The notes: generated from the letters alone by a model not told the origin. A stretch of DNA of 6,269 nt from Candidatus Poseidoniales archaeon (GCA_012959845.1 DUCL01000032.1:1-6269); one strand, 5' to 3'. Positions 1-5,178 are shown, numbered from the stretch's first letter. Translations and numbers: made by a program.

Positions 1-1
1 T

Positions 2-442
2 CTATCCGGTGGTGCAGCAAGAGTTGGTTTAACTGGAGAATTAGGAAACTGTGGCGCTTATCTTGAATTGGACATTCCAATTCTTGGCATATGTGCAGGT
101 CATCAATTCATGGCACGTTTCTATGGAGGCGATGCTCGCGAATCTCCAGAACCTGAATACGGGGCAATGCAAATAGAACTACAAAACGGGGGAGGGAAAA
201 TATTCGCAGGCACCAACCAATCCCAAACCGTTTGGGAATCGCACAATGATGAAGTTCACCAAGTACCACAAGGGTTTTTCGTCACCGCGACCAGCCCATC
301 CTGTCAAGTTCAAGGTATGGAAAATGAAAAGGGTGACCGCTTTGGATTACAATTTCATCCAGAGGTTAATGACTCTGAATTCGGCAAAGAGATGTTTGAC
401 AACTTTGTCGCGGTTTGCCGAGAAGCAAAAAATTCAAACTGA
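2..442 (+). CDS. guaAA: GMP synthase, glutamine amidotransferase subunit (5' end missing)
   Basis: This subunit hydrolyses glutamine and passes ammonia to the separate ATP-pyrophosphatase subunit (GuaAB), which converts XMP to GMP in purine synthesis; Archaea commonly split GMP synthase this way. The reading frame is open from base 2, so the N-terminus lies outside the window; compared with archaeal relatives of about 185-190 residues, roughly 45 are missing. Visible class I amidotransferase marks are the LSGG oxyanion turn near the start, the nucleophile motif GICAGHQ (Cys codon 92-94), the GMP synthase signature SHNDEV, and the FHPEV motif holding the catalytic His (356-358) and Glu (362-364). 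The end, EFGKEMFDNF, also matches the archaeal subunit. Family members usually read GICLGHQ, so the Ala after Cys is a minor variant. The TGA stop lies one base from the stop of the convergent gene. No partner synthetase gene is in view. Confidence 0.92.
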   Translation, partial: LSGGAARVGLTGELGNCGAYLELDIPILGICAGHQFMARFYGGDARESPEPEYGAMQIELQNGGGKIFAGTNQSQTVWESHNDEVHQVPQGFFVTATSPSCQVQGMENEKGDRFGLQFHPEVNDSEFGKEMFDNFVAVCREAKNSN

Positions 443-443
443 A

Positions 444-1781
444 TCAAATCTTGAGATTTGCTTGTCTTGCTAACATTACGATTCTCATACTATGTTCTAG
501 CATGGCAGCGTTTGCCCATGCCTGATCTAAATCAGCACCAACGGCATAAGCACCATTACCTCGAATAACAACACAGCGCATTCCACCTTGTTTCAAAGCC
601 TCAGCAACTTGTCGTAGGAAGTTTTCAGGATTGTCATCATCAGGGTCGACGATGATAATCTTGCCAATTTGTTTCTTGCCAACTTCATCAATCGGCTGAA
701 CTAAAATCAAATCCTTTTCACAAGCCATACTAGTGGTATATGCTCCATAGGCATGTACAACAGCAGCTGGACCACCGGTAAGCAAACTCACTGAAGCGAG
801 CAATACTTCCAATATGCGCCACTCTTCAGGGGCGCCACGAGGTGCATCAGAACCAAGTTTTGCGGCACATAGGCCTCTTTCATCAAGACGAGGTAACAAA
901 GTCATGTGTTTGGTGGAGATCATTACGCCCGGTTGGTCAGGGTGTAACATTGCAATAGTTCCCATATTTGCTCTCACCAATAATTCTCTATCCAATTGAC
1001 GTGCTAAGCGAGCGAAATCTCCAACAAGATGTGCTGGCACAACTATCTCTTCCAAGACGGCTGGAGGCATAGGTGGGCTTTCCAAGCCTTCGATAACTTC
1101 TGCTACACCTGACATTGAACGGCGAAGGCGAGCGATTTCAGCATTTAGACGAGCGACCTCTTGTTCTGCTTCAGCAGTAGAAGGTTCAGATATTGGCTCC
1201 TTTACGAGCGTAACAGGTTCTTCTTCCACGACTTCTTCAACCGGTTCAGGTTCTTCCTCAGCCACAGGTTCCTCTTCCACGACTTCTTCAATCGGTTCAG
1301 GTTCTTCCTCGGCCACAGGTTCTTCTTCAGCCACAAGTTCTTCCTCAACGACTTCTTCAACCGGTTCAGGCTCTTCAGCCACAGGTTCATCTTCCACAAC
1401 TTCTTCAACCGGTTCAGGTTCTTCCTCAGCCACAGGTTCTTCTTGCGAAGGAGGTACAGACGGAGGACCAGATGGAGGGCCGCCCGGTGATTTAGAAGGT
1501 GGGCCACCCGGAGGGCCAGAAGGAGGGCCAGATGGAGGGCCGCCCGGAGGACCAGATGGAGGGCCACTCGGTGATTTAGAAGGAGGGACACCTGGTGGGC
1601 CACTTGGAGATTTTGAAAGTGGATCACTCTCTTCAATCGACTCGGATAGGTCGACCTCGTTCTCTTCACCCGGAGTGCTGATATCACTAACACCGCCAAA
1701 AGCGACCCCTAACATGTTGTCTAATTGGTTCGCTTCAGCCTCTTCGCGGGCTAGTTCAGCAGAAGTTTTCTTTGCGGCCAT
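444..1781 (-). CDS. Class II aldolase/adducin-like domain protein with long Pro- and Glu-rich repeat N-terminus
   Basis: This is a 445-residue protein. Residues 1-53 are polar and acidic; 54-113 carry (S/G)GPP tetrapeptides with SKSP breaks; 114-190 are acidic repeats of the EEPVAEEEPEPVEEVV type; about 204-223 look like a short coiled coil; about 247-445 resemble class II aldolases (FucA/adducin). In the C-terminal part, PEEWR (320-321 Glu-Trp), VVHAY (His343) and the terminal block RGNGAYAVG...LE..MRIV.LA follow the family order. Against E. coli FucA from memory, catalytic Glu73 corresponds to Glu320 and zinc ligand His92 to His343. His94 is Tyr345 and His155 is Asn409, so metal binding and aldolase chemistry are probably lost, suggesting a structural or binding role like adducin. 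There is no signal peptide, so it should be cytoplasmic. The ATG at 1781 is preceded by GAGGG six bases away. The substrate or partner is unknown. Confidence 0.82.
   Translation of the reverse strand: MAAKKTSAELAREEAEANQLDNMLGVAFGGVSDISTPGEENEVDLSESIEESDPLSKSPSGPPGVPPSKSPSGPPSGPPGGPPSGPPSGPPGGPPSKSPGGPPSGPPSVPPSQEEPVAEEEPEPVEEVVEDEPVAEEPEPVEEVVEEELVAEEEPVAEEEPEPIEEVVEEEPVAEEEPEPVEEVVEEEPVTLVKEPISEPSTAEAEQEVARLNAEIARLRRSMSGVAEVIEGLESPPMPPAVLEEIVVPAHLVGDFARLARQLDRELLVRANMGTIAMLHPDQPGVMISTKHMTLLPRLDERGLCAAKLGSDAPRGAPEEWRILEVLLASVSLLTGGPAAVVHAYGAYTTSMACEKDLILVQPIDEVGKKQIGKIIIVDPDDDNPENFLRQVAEALKQGGMRCVVIRGNGAYAVGADLDQAWANAAMLEHSMRIVMLARQANLKI
1214..1432 (-). repeat. 51-bp coding direct repeats (Glu/Pro/Val-rich 17-residue units)
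   Basis: Units at 1214-1264, 1265-1315 and 1382-1432 are each 51 bp and differ by only a few bases. A longer 66-bp variant lies at 1316-1381. Each encodes an EEEPVAEEEPEPVEEVV-like unit in the leftward gene. The sequence is strongly acidic, about half Glu. Such near-identical tandem units can expand and contract by slippage or recombination. Confidence 0.88.
1443..1622 (-). repeat. Coding repeat: (S/G)GPP tetrapeptide tract
   Basis: Codons 54-113 of the leftward gene encode a run of SGPP, GGPP and variant SVPP or GVPP units, interrupted by SKSP at three to four places. The DNA is a degenerate 12-bp tandem repeat (gga-ggg-cca type on the plus strand). The period is four residues, not three. 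It is probably a flexible, extended proline-rich linker that varies in length between strains. Confidence 0.85.
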
Positions 1782-1812
1782 AATTCGCCCTCAACTCATC
1801 CACATGGCGCGG

Positions 1813-1820
1813 CTTAAATA
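1813..1820 (+). promoter_or_regulatory. TATA-like box, probable tRNA-Asp promoter, possibly shared with the divergent gene
   Basis: CTTAAATA is centred about 32 bases before the first base of tRNA-Asp, which suits an archaeal TATA box with a short precursor leader. Read on the other strand it is TATTTAAG, centred about 35 bases before the ATG of the leftward gene (1781). Initiation about 26 bases on would fall near 1790, next to that gene's GAGGG ribosome site. One element may therefore serve both directions. No transcription start data are available. Confidence 0.5.
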
Positions 1821-1821
1821 G

Positions 1822-1835
1822 CGGTTGCGTAACCG
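1822..1835. repeat. Inverted repeat CGGTT-GCGT-AACCG between TATA box and tRNA-Asp
   Basis: This is a perfect 5-bp inverted repeat with a 4-base centre, two bases from the TATA-like box and 13 bases before tRNA-Asp. Its place, in the initiation region of the tRNA and just upstream of the divergent TATA, would suit an operator. It is short enough to occur by chance. Confidence 0.3.
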
Positions 1836-1848
1836 ATGGCTTGCTTAG

Positions 1849-1920
1849 GCCCGCTTGGTGTAGAGGTTATCATGCAGGATTGTCATTCCTGCGACCCGGG
1901 TTCAATTCCCGGAGTGGGCG
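1849..1920 (+). tRNA. tRNA-Asp (anticodon GTC)
   Basis: This is a complete 72-base cloverleaf. The acceptor stem GCCCGCT pairs with AGTGGGC, with one G-T wobble. The anticodon stem is CAGGA/TCCTG around loop TTGTCAT, giving anticodon GTC for GAC and GAT codons. The T arm is CCGGG-TTCAATT-CCCGG. The discriminator base is G, as expected for aspartate. CCA is not encoded (CCTAC follows), so it must be added after transcription. There is no intron. Confidence 0.97.
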
Positions 1921-2156
1921 CCTACAAAACAAATTCAATGTATTTTGAATGAGCATTAATTATCAGCGGCAACACCTTTTCAATTAGTGGCATTATTGCT
2001 GTTTTTAACGCACAATTCTGCGGAATCATTGGTTTCTTTATTACTGGTTGGAAATATATCTTCTCTGCAACGGAGAGAGAGAGATGGTTGAGCAAGCAAA
2101 TTCACATTCGCGTGTTGATATACTCTTGAATCTTCAATGCAAACAGAGGAGTAAAA
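1921..2156. other. 236-bp spacer before the ubiquitin-like gene
   Basis: No convincing gene is seen. It holds a small hairpin (ATTCAA at 1933-1938 with TTGAAT at 1945-1950), a T5 run at 2002-2006 that could end the tRNA transcript, and two TATA-like elements upstream of the next gene. A 27-codon reading frame (2084-2167) begins after a GAGAGAGAGAG stretch and overlaps the next start by 11 bases. It has no recognisable product. Confidence 0.5.
2052..2059 (+). promoter_or_regulatory. Candidate TATA box for the ubiquitin-like gene
   Basis: AAATATAT, after GG, is a good archaeal TATA match. Initiation about 26 bases on would be near 2082, giving a leader of about 75 bases that contains the purine-rich GAGAGAG stretch. 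A second, weaker element TTGATATA (2115-2122) would instead give a leader of about 12 bases. The sequence alone cannot choose between them. Confidence 0.4.
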
Positions 2157-2366
2157 ATGTCCGATAAGATATACCGCGTAGAGATAGCCGACGCCACTGG
2201 CCACAGTGTAGTCGAGATGACCAAGACCGAAATTTCCGAGAAAGCTCGTTCCACAGAAGGAACATGGGTTTTCGTCGATGACCGCTTAGTTTCAGCAGAT
2301 GAAATTGCTAACTTAGAGATGGCAGACAATGCCAGCGTTCGCTTAATGCCTGGCCTTGTTGGTGGT
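2157..2366 (+). repeat. Direct repeat copy 1 (ubiquitin-like domain 1)
   Basis: Codons 1-70, ending in Gly-Gly. It pairs with 2367-2576 at a 210-bp offset. Divergence is uneven: the 5' half differs at many third codon positions, while 2254-2307 matches 2464-2517 at 53 of 54 bases. Confidence 0.9.
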
Positions 2367-2582
2367 GCTGATGAAGCAACAATCACCGTTGAAATTGCAG
2401 ATGCTACAGGTCACAGTGTAGTTGAAATGACCAAGACTGAACTAACTGAGAAGGCAACTTCTTCAGAAGGAACTTGGGTTTTCGTCGATGACCGCTTAGT
2501 TTCAGCAGATGAAATTGATAACCTTGACTTTTCACAAGCCTCTAAGGTTCGCTTAATGCCTGGCTTAGTCGGTGGATTCTGA
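2157..2582 (+). CDS. Tandem ubiquitin-like (beta-grasp) protein, two domains each ending in Gly-Gly
   Basis: This 141-residue protein is made of two 70-residue copies, about 73% identical (51 of 70 by hand count). Each copy has a ubiquitin-like order: strand (YRVEIADATG), strand (HSVVEMTK), helix (TEISEKA), strand (TWVFVDDRLV), a SADEI..L loop and a last strand (VRLMPGLVGG). From WVFVDD to GG it is 34 residues, the same length as human ubiquitin from LIFAGK to GG, with similar hydrophobic spacing. The first copy ends in Gly69-Gly70 and runs into ADEATI; the second ends Gly139-Gly140 with one extra Phe, like polyubiquitin precursors. This suggests a conjugated modifier or sulfur carrier that needs processing, but no enzyme partner is in the window and no family hit has been tested. 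A GAGGAG ribosome site lies five bases before the ATG. The start is firm. Confidence 0.88.
   Translation: MSDKIYRVEIADATGHSVVEMTKTEISEKARSTEGTWVFVDDRLVSADEIANLEMADNASVRLMPGLVGGADEATITVEIADATGHSVVEMTKTELTEKATSSEGTWVFVDDRLVSADEIDNLDFSQASKVRLMPGLVGGF
2367..2576 (+). repeat. Direct repeat copy 2 (ubiquitin-like domain 2)
   Basis: Codons 71-140, ending in Gly-Gly and followed by one Phe codon and the TGA stop. The first seven residues (ADEATIT) and the helix-to-last-strand loop (DFSQASK in place of EMADNAS) differ from copy 1. The rest is almost unchanged. Confidence 0.9.
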
Positions 2583-2627
2583 AGTTAATAGGCCAATTCA
2601 CCAGCCCTTCTTTTACTGGAAATAGCA

Positions 2628-2641
2628 CCGTCACGCGACGG
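2628..2641 (+). other. Small hairpin CCGTC-ACGC-GACGG upstream of rpoP
   Basis: This is a perfect 5-bp stem with a 4-base loop, lying between the ubiquitin-like stop and rpoP. It has no T-run after it, so it is not a clear terminator. It could be a transcript-processing point or chance. Confidence 0.25.
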
Positions 2642-2689
2642 ACAGGTTCAAGAAAGGGTGGTTGGTCGGAAGGTCTGGAGTTGTGTGAT

Positions 2690-2839
2690 ATGGCAGAGCT
2701 AGTAGATTATAAATGCGCAGATTGCGGAAGCTTAGAATCGTTCCACCGAGAGCGTAATGGTATCAGTTGTAAGGCATGTGGATCCCGTATTTTCATGAAA
2801 TTGCGACGCACCGGAACCAAGCGCCTTCCTGCAGAGTGA
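2690..2839 (+). CDS. rpoP: DNA-directed RNA polymerase subunit P (Rpo12)
   Basis: This is a 49-residue small zinc-binding subunit of the archaeal RNA polymerase, the counterpart of eukaryotic Rpb12, thought to help assemble the core. The sequence shows YKCADCG (Cys9, Cys12) and ISCKACGSRIF (Cys27, Cys30), the paired CxxC zinc ribbon. A basic tail KLRRTGTKRLPAE takes the place of the usual KxRPPVVKRVKAR. Length fits the family at about 45-50 residues. The ATG is preceded by GGAG, nine bases away. It lies 107 bp after the ubiquitin-like gene and 69 bp before the RFC-like gene, all on one strand, so the three may share a transcript. Confidence 0.9.
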   Translation: MAELVDYKCADCGSLESFHRERNGISCKACGSRIFMKLRRTGTKRLPAE

Positions 2840-2908
2840 ATTCAGCACAATTTCACACCCTTCCTTGATGGGAGAGTTGAAAGACCTATGACGTTGAGTT
2901 GGTCTTAG

Positions 2909-4048
2909 ATGGCGAGTTGGCTTGAGGAAAAGGCGCCAAGGCGTTTTGACGAACTACTTCTCCCAGATAGCGTATGTGAATACCTTAAGCGGGCTTCTCT
3001 ACAATCGAACCCACCCCACCTTCTTATTTCCGGGCCAACTGGGATTGGTAAAACTGCTGCATGGCGTTTGATCGCTAGACAAGTACTCGGCCCCTCATGG
3101 CAATCCACAACTCATATTCTCCAAGCCAAAGATTTGGCAAAAACAGCAGGAGCAATGAAGAAATTTGAAGATTTCCTTAGACCTGAAGGCTCAAGTTCCA
3201 AAGACACATTGGCCGGACGTACTTCCTTAGATGCCTATTATTCCAATCTTTCTCCAGCAGTTGCCGGCGATGTAGCTCCAGCCGGTATCGAATCATTTGA
3301 ACTCAAAGATGACGACAGAGTTCCGATTTCAAGAATAATTGTCATTGAAGATGCAGATTTTCTTGGTAAAGCAAGACAATCATATTTGCGGCGTATGGTT
3401 GAGGAAAGTAGCCGCAGTGCTAGATTTATTTTTACCGCGAGGACCCCATCACGAATCATAGAAGCATTACGCTCCAGAGTTCAAATGATTCGCATCCCCC
3501 TAATTACGCGCCATGAAATCGAAGGACGATTGAATGAAATAATTATTGAAGAAGGCCTTTCACCAGATAAAGGAATCATGGGCGATATTGCCCACATCTC
3601 TAATGGCAATTTACGTAAAGCGATTTTCTTAACACAATTACTATCTCAAAGAGAACTGCTCACAGATAGAAAGAATTTGCAAGCAGTCCTCGCCGCAACC
3701 TCGATTAGAGAAGTCCAACGCGTAATCGAAGAAGCCCTAAGAGGAAGAGTTCACCAATGGCGGTGGGAGAAAAGCGGCAACAAGAATTCCAGAGTTCTCA
3801 AAGGCGCAATGGGTCAATTAGATGAGTTGATGAAGAAATATCATCTTGAAGCAGAAGAGGTTGTAGAGCATTTTTACACCCTCTTTACCGCCAGTCGCCT
3901 CCATCTTGATGAGGAAGTCCTTTCGCAATTGTTGATCGCATTGGCAGAATGTGATGTTTCATTGAAAAGCACAGCAGTAGGCAGAATCCAACTTGAATTA
4001 TTCTTACATCAAGTAGCGGAAATTGGTTCAAAGCAAGTAGTTGCATAA
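2909..4048 (+). CDS. rfcS: Replication factor C small-subunit-like AAA+ ATPase (clamp loader)
   Basis: RFC loads the PCNA sliding clamp onto primed DNA. This 379-residue protein follows the family throughout: SWLEEKAPRRFDEL in place of W-V-E-K-Y-R-P, Walker A GPTGIGKT (42-49), Walker B IIVIEDAD (143-150), sensor 1 region ARFIFTART (171-179), SRC box as SRV (189-191), sensor 2 region GNLRKAI (233-239) and an RFC collar ending in QLELFLHQVAEIG. Oddities: Walker B reads EDAD rather than DEAD, the SRC cysteine is Val, and Walker A to Walker B spans about 105 residues against about 60 in Pyrococcus RfcS, so about 45 residues are inserted around 90-137. It may be a second, specialised small subunit with weakened ATPase. 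The ATG follows an in-frame TAG directly, so the start is fixed; no strong ribosome site is seen. Confidence 0.85.
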   Translation: MASWLEEKAPRRFDELLLPDSVCEYLKRASLQSNPPHLLISGPTGIGKTAAWRLIARQVLGPSWQSTTHILQAKDLAKTAGAMKKFEDFLRPEGSSSKDTLAGRTSLDAYYSNLSPAVAGDVAPAGIESFELKDDDRVPISRIIVIEDADFLGKARQSYLRRMVEESSRSARFIFTARTPSRIIEALRSRVQMIRIPLITRHEIEGRLNEIIIEEGLSPDKGIMGDIAHISNGNLRKAIFLTQLLSQRELLTDRKNLQAVLAATSIREVQRVIEEALRGRVHQWRWEKSGNKNSRVLKGAMGQLDELMKKYHLEAEEVVEHFYTLFTASRLHLDEEVLSQLLIALAECDVSLKSTAVGRIQLELFLHQVAEIGSKQVVA

Positions 4049-4086
4049 GCACAATCATCTAAGCGCAGTGATATTTCGCAAGGCTT

Positions 4087-4160
4087 GGGCGTGTAGCATA
4101 GCTGGATAATGCATCGGCCTCCTAAGCCGAAGACCGCGGGTTCAAATCCTGCCGCGCCCG
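4087..4160 (+). tRNA. tRNA-Arg (anticodon CCT)
   Basis: This is a complete 74-base cloverleaf. Acceptor stem GGGCGTG pairs with CGCGCCC, with one T-G wobble. Anticodon stem TCGGC/GCCGA encloses CTCCTAA, giving CCT, which reads AGG codons. T arm is GCGGG-TTCAAAT-CCTGC. Discriminator is G, and CCA is not encoded (CTTAA follows). It begins 38 bp after the RFC-like gene. No clear TATA box sits at the expected distance, so it may be processed from the upstream transcript. Confidence 0.97.
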
Positions 4161-4186
4161 CTTAAAATCATCATTATACATTTACA

Positions 4187-4257
4187 GCGGGCGCTTACCG
4201 TTCGTCATTTTCAAGATTGAAATTATTGGCTTTGAAAATAACTCAGGTGCCTCACCC
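4187..4257 (+). repeat. Perfect 71-bp direct repeat, copy 1
   Basis: Identical base for base to 4284-4354, with 26 bp between the copies (period 97 bp). It begins GCGGGCGCTTACC and ends GTGCCTCACCC. Inside are an inverted repeat ATTTTCAA (4207-4214) with TTGAAAAT (4232-4239) and a small stem GGTG-CCT-CACC (4246-4256). The structure could form RNA hairpins or serve as paired protein sites. Confidence 0.93.
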
Positions 4258-4283
4258 ACCTCTGTTAGCATACGATATTATTG

Positions 4284-4354
4284 GCGGGCGCTTACCGTTC
4301 GTCATTTTCAAGATTGAAATTATTGGCTTTGAAAATAACTCAGGTGCCTCACCC
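4284..4354 (+). repeat. Perfect 71-bp direct repeat, copy 2
   Basis: Exact second copy of 4187-4257, with the same internal inverted repeats (4304-4311 with 4329-4336, and 4343-4353). Identity stops sharply at both edges (A against G before, A against G after), so the duplicated unit is well defined. Full identity in non-coding DNA suggests a recent duplication or active homogenisation. Confidence 0.93.
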
Positions 4355-4449
4355 GCAGTTACCTATCTGGACAATAAATTGCGAGTGGTATTGTTCAAGA
4401 GCCGCAGCATGATAGCGCAAACATGGGTGAGCGCAAGGATGGATTGTCC

Positions 4450-5178
4450 ATGGAACATATCCCTTTTCCAATGCCTGAGAAGCGCTGCGCCCTCCATCAA
4501 AATTGGAAGAAATTGACGTTTTTACACTGGGAAGTAAATCCCGATGAACTACGCAAACATCTACCAGATGGATTAGAACTTGATTTATTTGAAGGAAAGG
4601 CATACGTCGGTTGTATTCCGTTTATTATGGAAAAAGTACGACCACATATGCTACCATGGATTCCAGGAATTTCGACATTCGGTGAAACCAATATCCGCAC
4701 CTATGTCATAAAAAATGGCATTCCAGGTGTGTTTTTCTTAACTCTAGAAGCACAAAGCCGAGTGACTTGCTTCTATGCAAATCGCAGGTATGGGTTGACC
4801 TATCGTCATGCAAAAGAAAAAGTTCATGGTAGTCTTGAGCAAGGTTATCATTGGCATTCTAAGAGAAGTAAAGGGGGATATTCATTACAAGGCTCTGCAA
4901 AGAGTACTAGCGAGGCTCGTCAAGCAAAAGAAAAATCCCTTGAATACTTTTTGTTTGAACGCTACAGCCTTTACACCGAACGTCAGGGTTTGCTTCATCG
5001 AGGATATACACACCATGCTAAGTGGTGGTTTAGCGACGGCGAAGTTGATATCAAAAGCAATTCTTTGCTTGAACATTATGAACTTGGTATCGAGGATTTA
5101 TTGAACCCCGACCTCGTACATATCTCAGAAGGCGTTGAGGTGGTAACATGGCACATACTGCCTATTGCAGGTGAATAA
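4450..5178 (+). CDS. DUF2071 (YqjF-like) family protein
   Basis: This is a 242-residue protein of the family also called YqjF/COG3361, whose role is not established and whose fold is thought related to acetoacetate decarboxylase. Numbered from ATG 4450, family marks are the opening block NWKKLTFLHWEV (about 18-29), then LPDGLELD..EGKAYVG, FGETNIRTYV (77-86), PGVFFLTLEA (92-101) and SLEYFLFERYSLY (163-175), followed by a GYTHH.KW segment. No signal peptide or membrane segment is seen. ATG 4423 would add nine residues, but AAGGA at 4435-4439 sits ten bases before 4450 and no ribosome site precedes 4423, so 4450 is preferred. The stop is one base from the DCC gene's ATG, so the two are almost surely co-transcribed and translationally linked. 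Confidence 0.85.
   Translation: MEHIPFPMPEKRCALHQNWKKLTFLHWEVNPDELRKHLPDGLELDLFEGKAYVGCIPFIMEKVRPHMLPWIPGISTFGETNIRTYVIKNGIPGVFFLTLEAQSRVTCFYANRRYGLTYRHAKEKVHGSLEQGYHWHSKRSKGGYSLQGSAKSTSEARQAKEKSLEYFLFERYSLYTERQGLLHRGYTHHAKWWFSDGEVDIKSNSLLEHYELGIEDLLNPDLVHISEGVEVVTWHILPIAGE
5169..5174 (+). promoter_or_regulatory. Ribosome binding site of the DCC gene, inside the DUF2071 coding end
   Basis: AGGTGA lies five bases before ATG 5180 and overlaps the last codons of the upstream gene. It decides the start against TTG 5165 and suggests translational coupling of the pair. Confidence 0.65.

Larger units (their letters stand above)
4161..4449. other. Non-coding stretch with duplicated 71-bp element
   Basis: No credible gene is seen on either strand. 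The space is mainly taken by two copies of a 71-bp sequence. After them, CAATAAATT (4372-4380) is a possible TATA box for the DUF2071 gene, with initiation near 4402. Confidence 0.5.

Noticed and set aside
1161..1490. Arg/Phe-rich plus-strand reading frame opposite the repeat tract
   Set aside because: It is the antisense shadow of the acidic repeats; its repetitive Phe/Arg content follows from the other strand and it has no independent start signal.
1443..1622. Collagen-like Gly-Pro-Pro helix
   Set aside because: The units are four residues long, (S/G)GPP, so Gly does not fall at every third position as a collagen helix requires.
1202..1699. Leftward Leu/Arg/Asn-rich frame of 165 codons
   Set aside because: It is an alternative frame of the same repeats; only the other leftward frame continues into the recognisable aldolase-like domain.
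1980..2386. Leftward frames opposite the ubiquitin-like gene and its upstream spacer
   Set aside because: They overlap the strongly supported plus-strand gene, have no ribosome sites and resemble no family.
4187..4354. CRISPR array
   Set aside because: There are only two copies, and 71 bp with a 26-bp spacer is outside usual repeat sizes; no cas genes are present.
4087..4354. Integrated element using tRNA-Arg as attachment site
   Set aside because: No direct copy of the tRNA 3' end is found downstream, only an 8-bp inverted match, and no integrase gene is seen.
4423..4449. Upstream ATG 4423 as start of the DUF2071 gene
   Set aside because: No ribosome site precedes it, while AAGGA is placed before ATG 4450 and the family region begins after 4450; it remains possible.
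4217..4516. 99-codon frame across the 71-bp repeats
   Set aside because: The repeat period of 97 bp is not a multiple of three, so the copies are read in different frames, and the frame runs into the DUF2071 gene without any domain.
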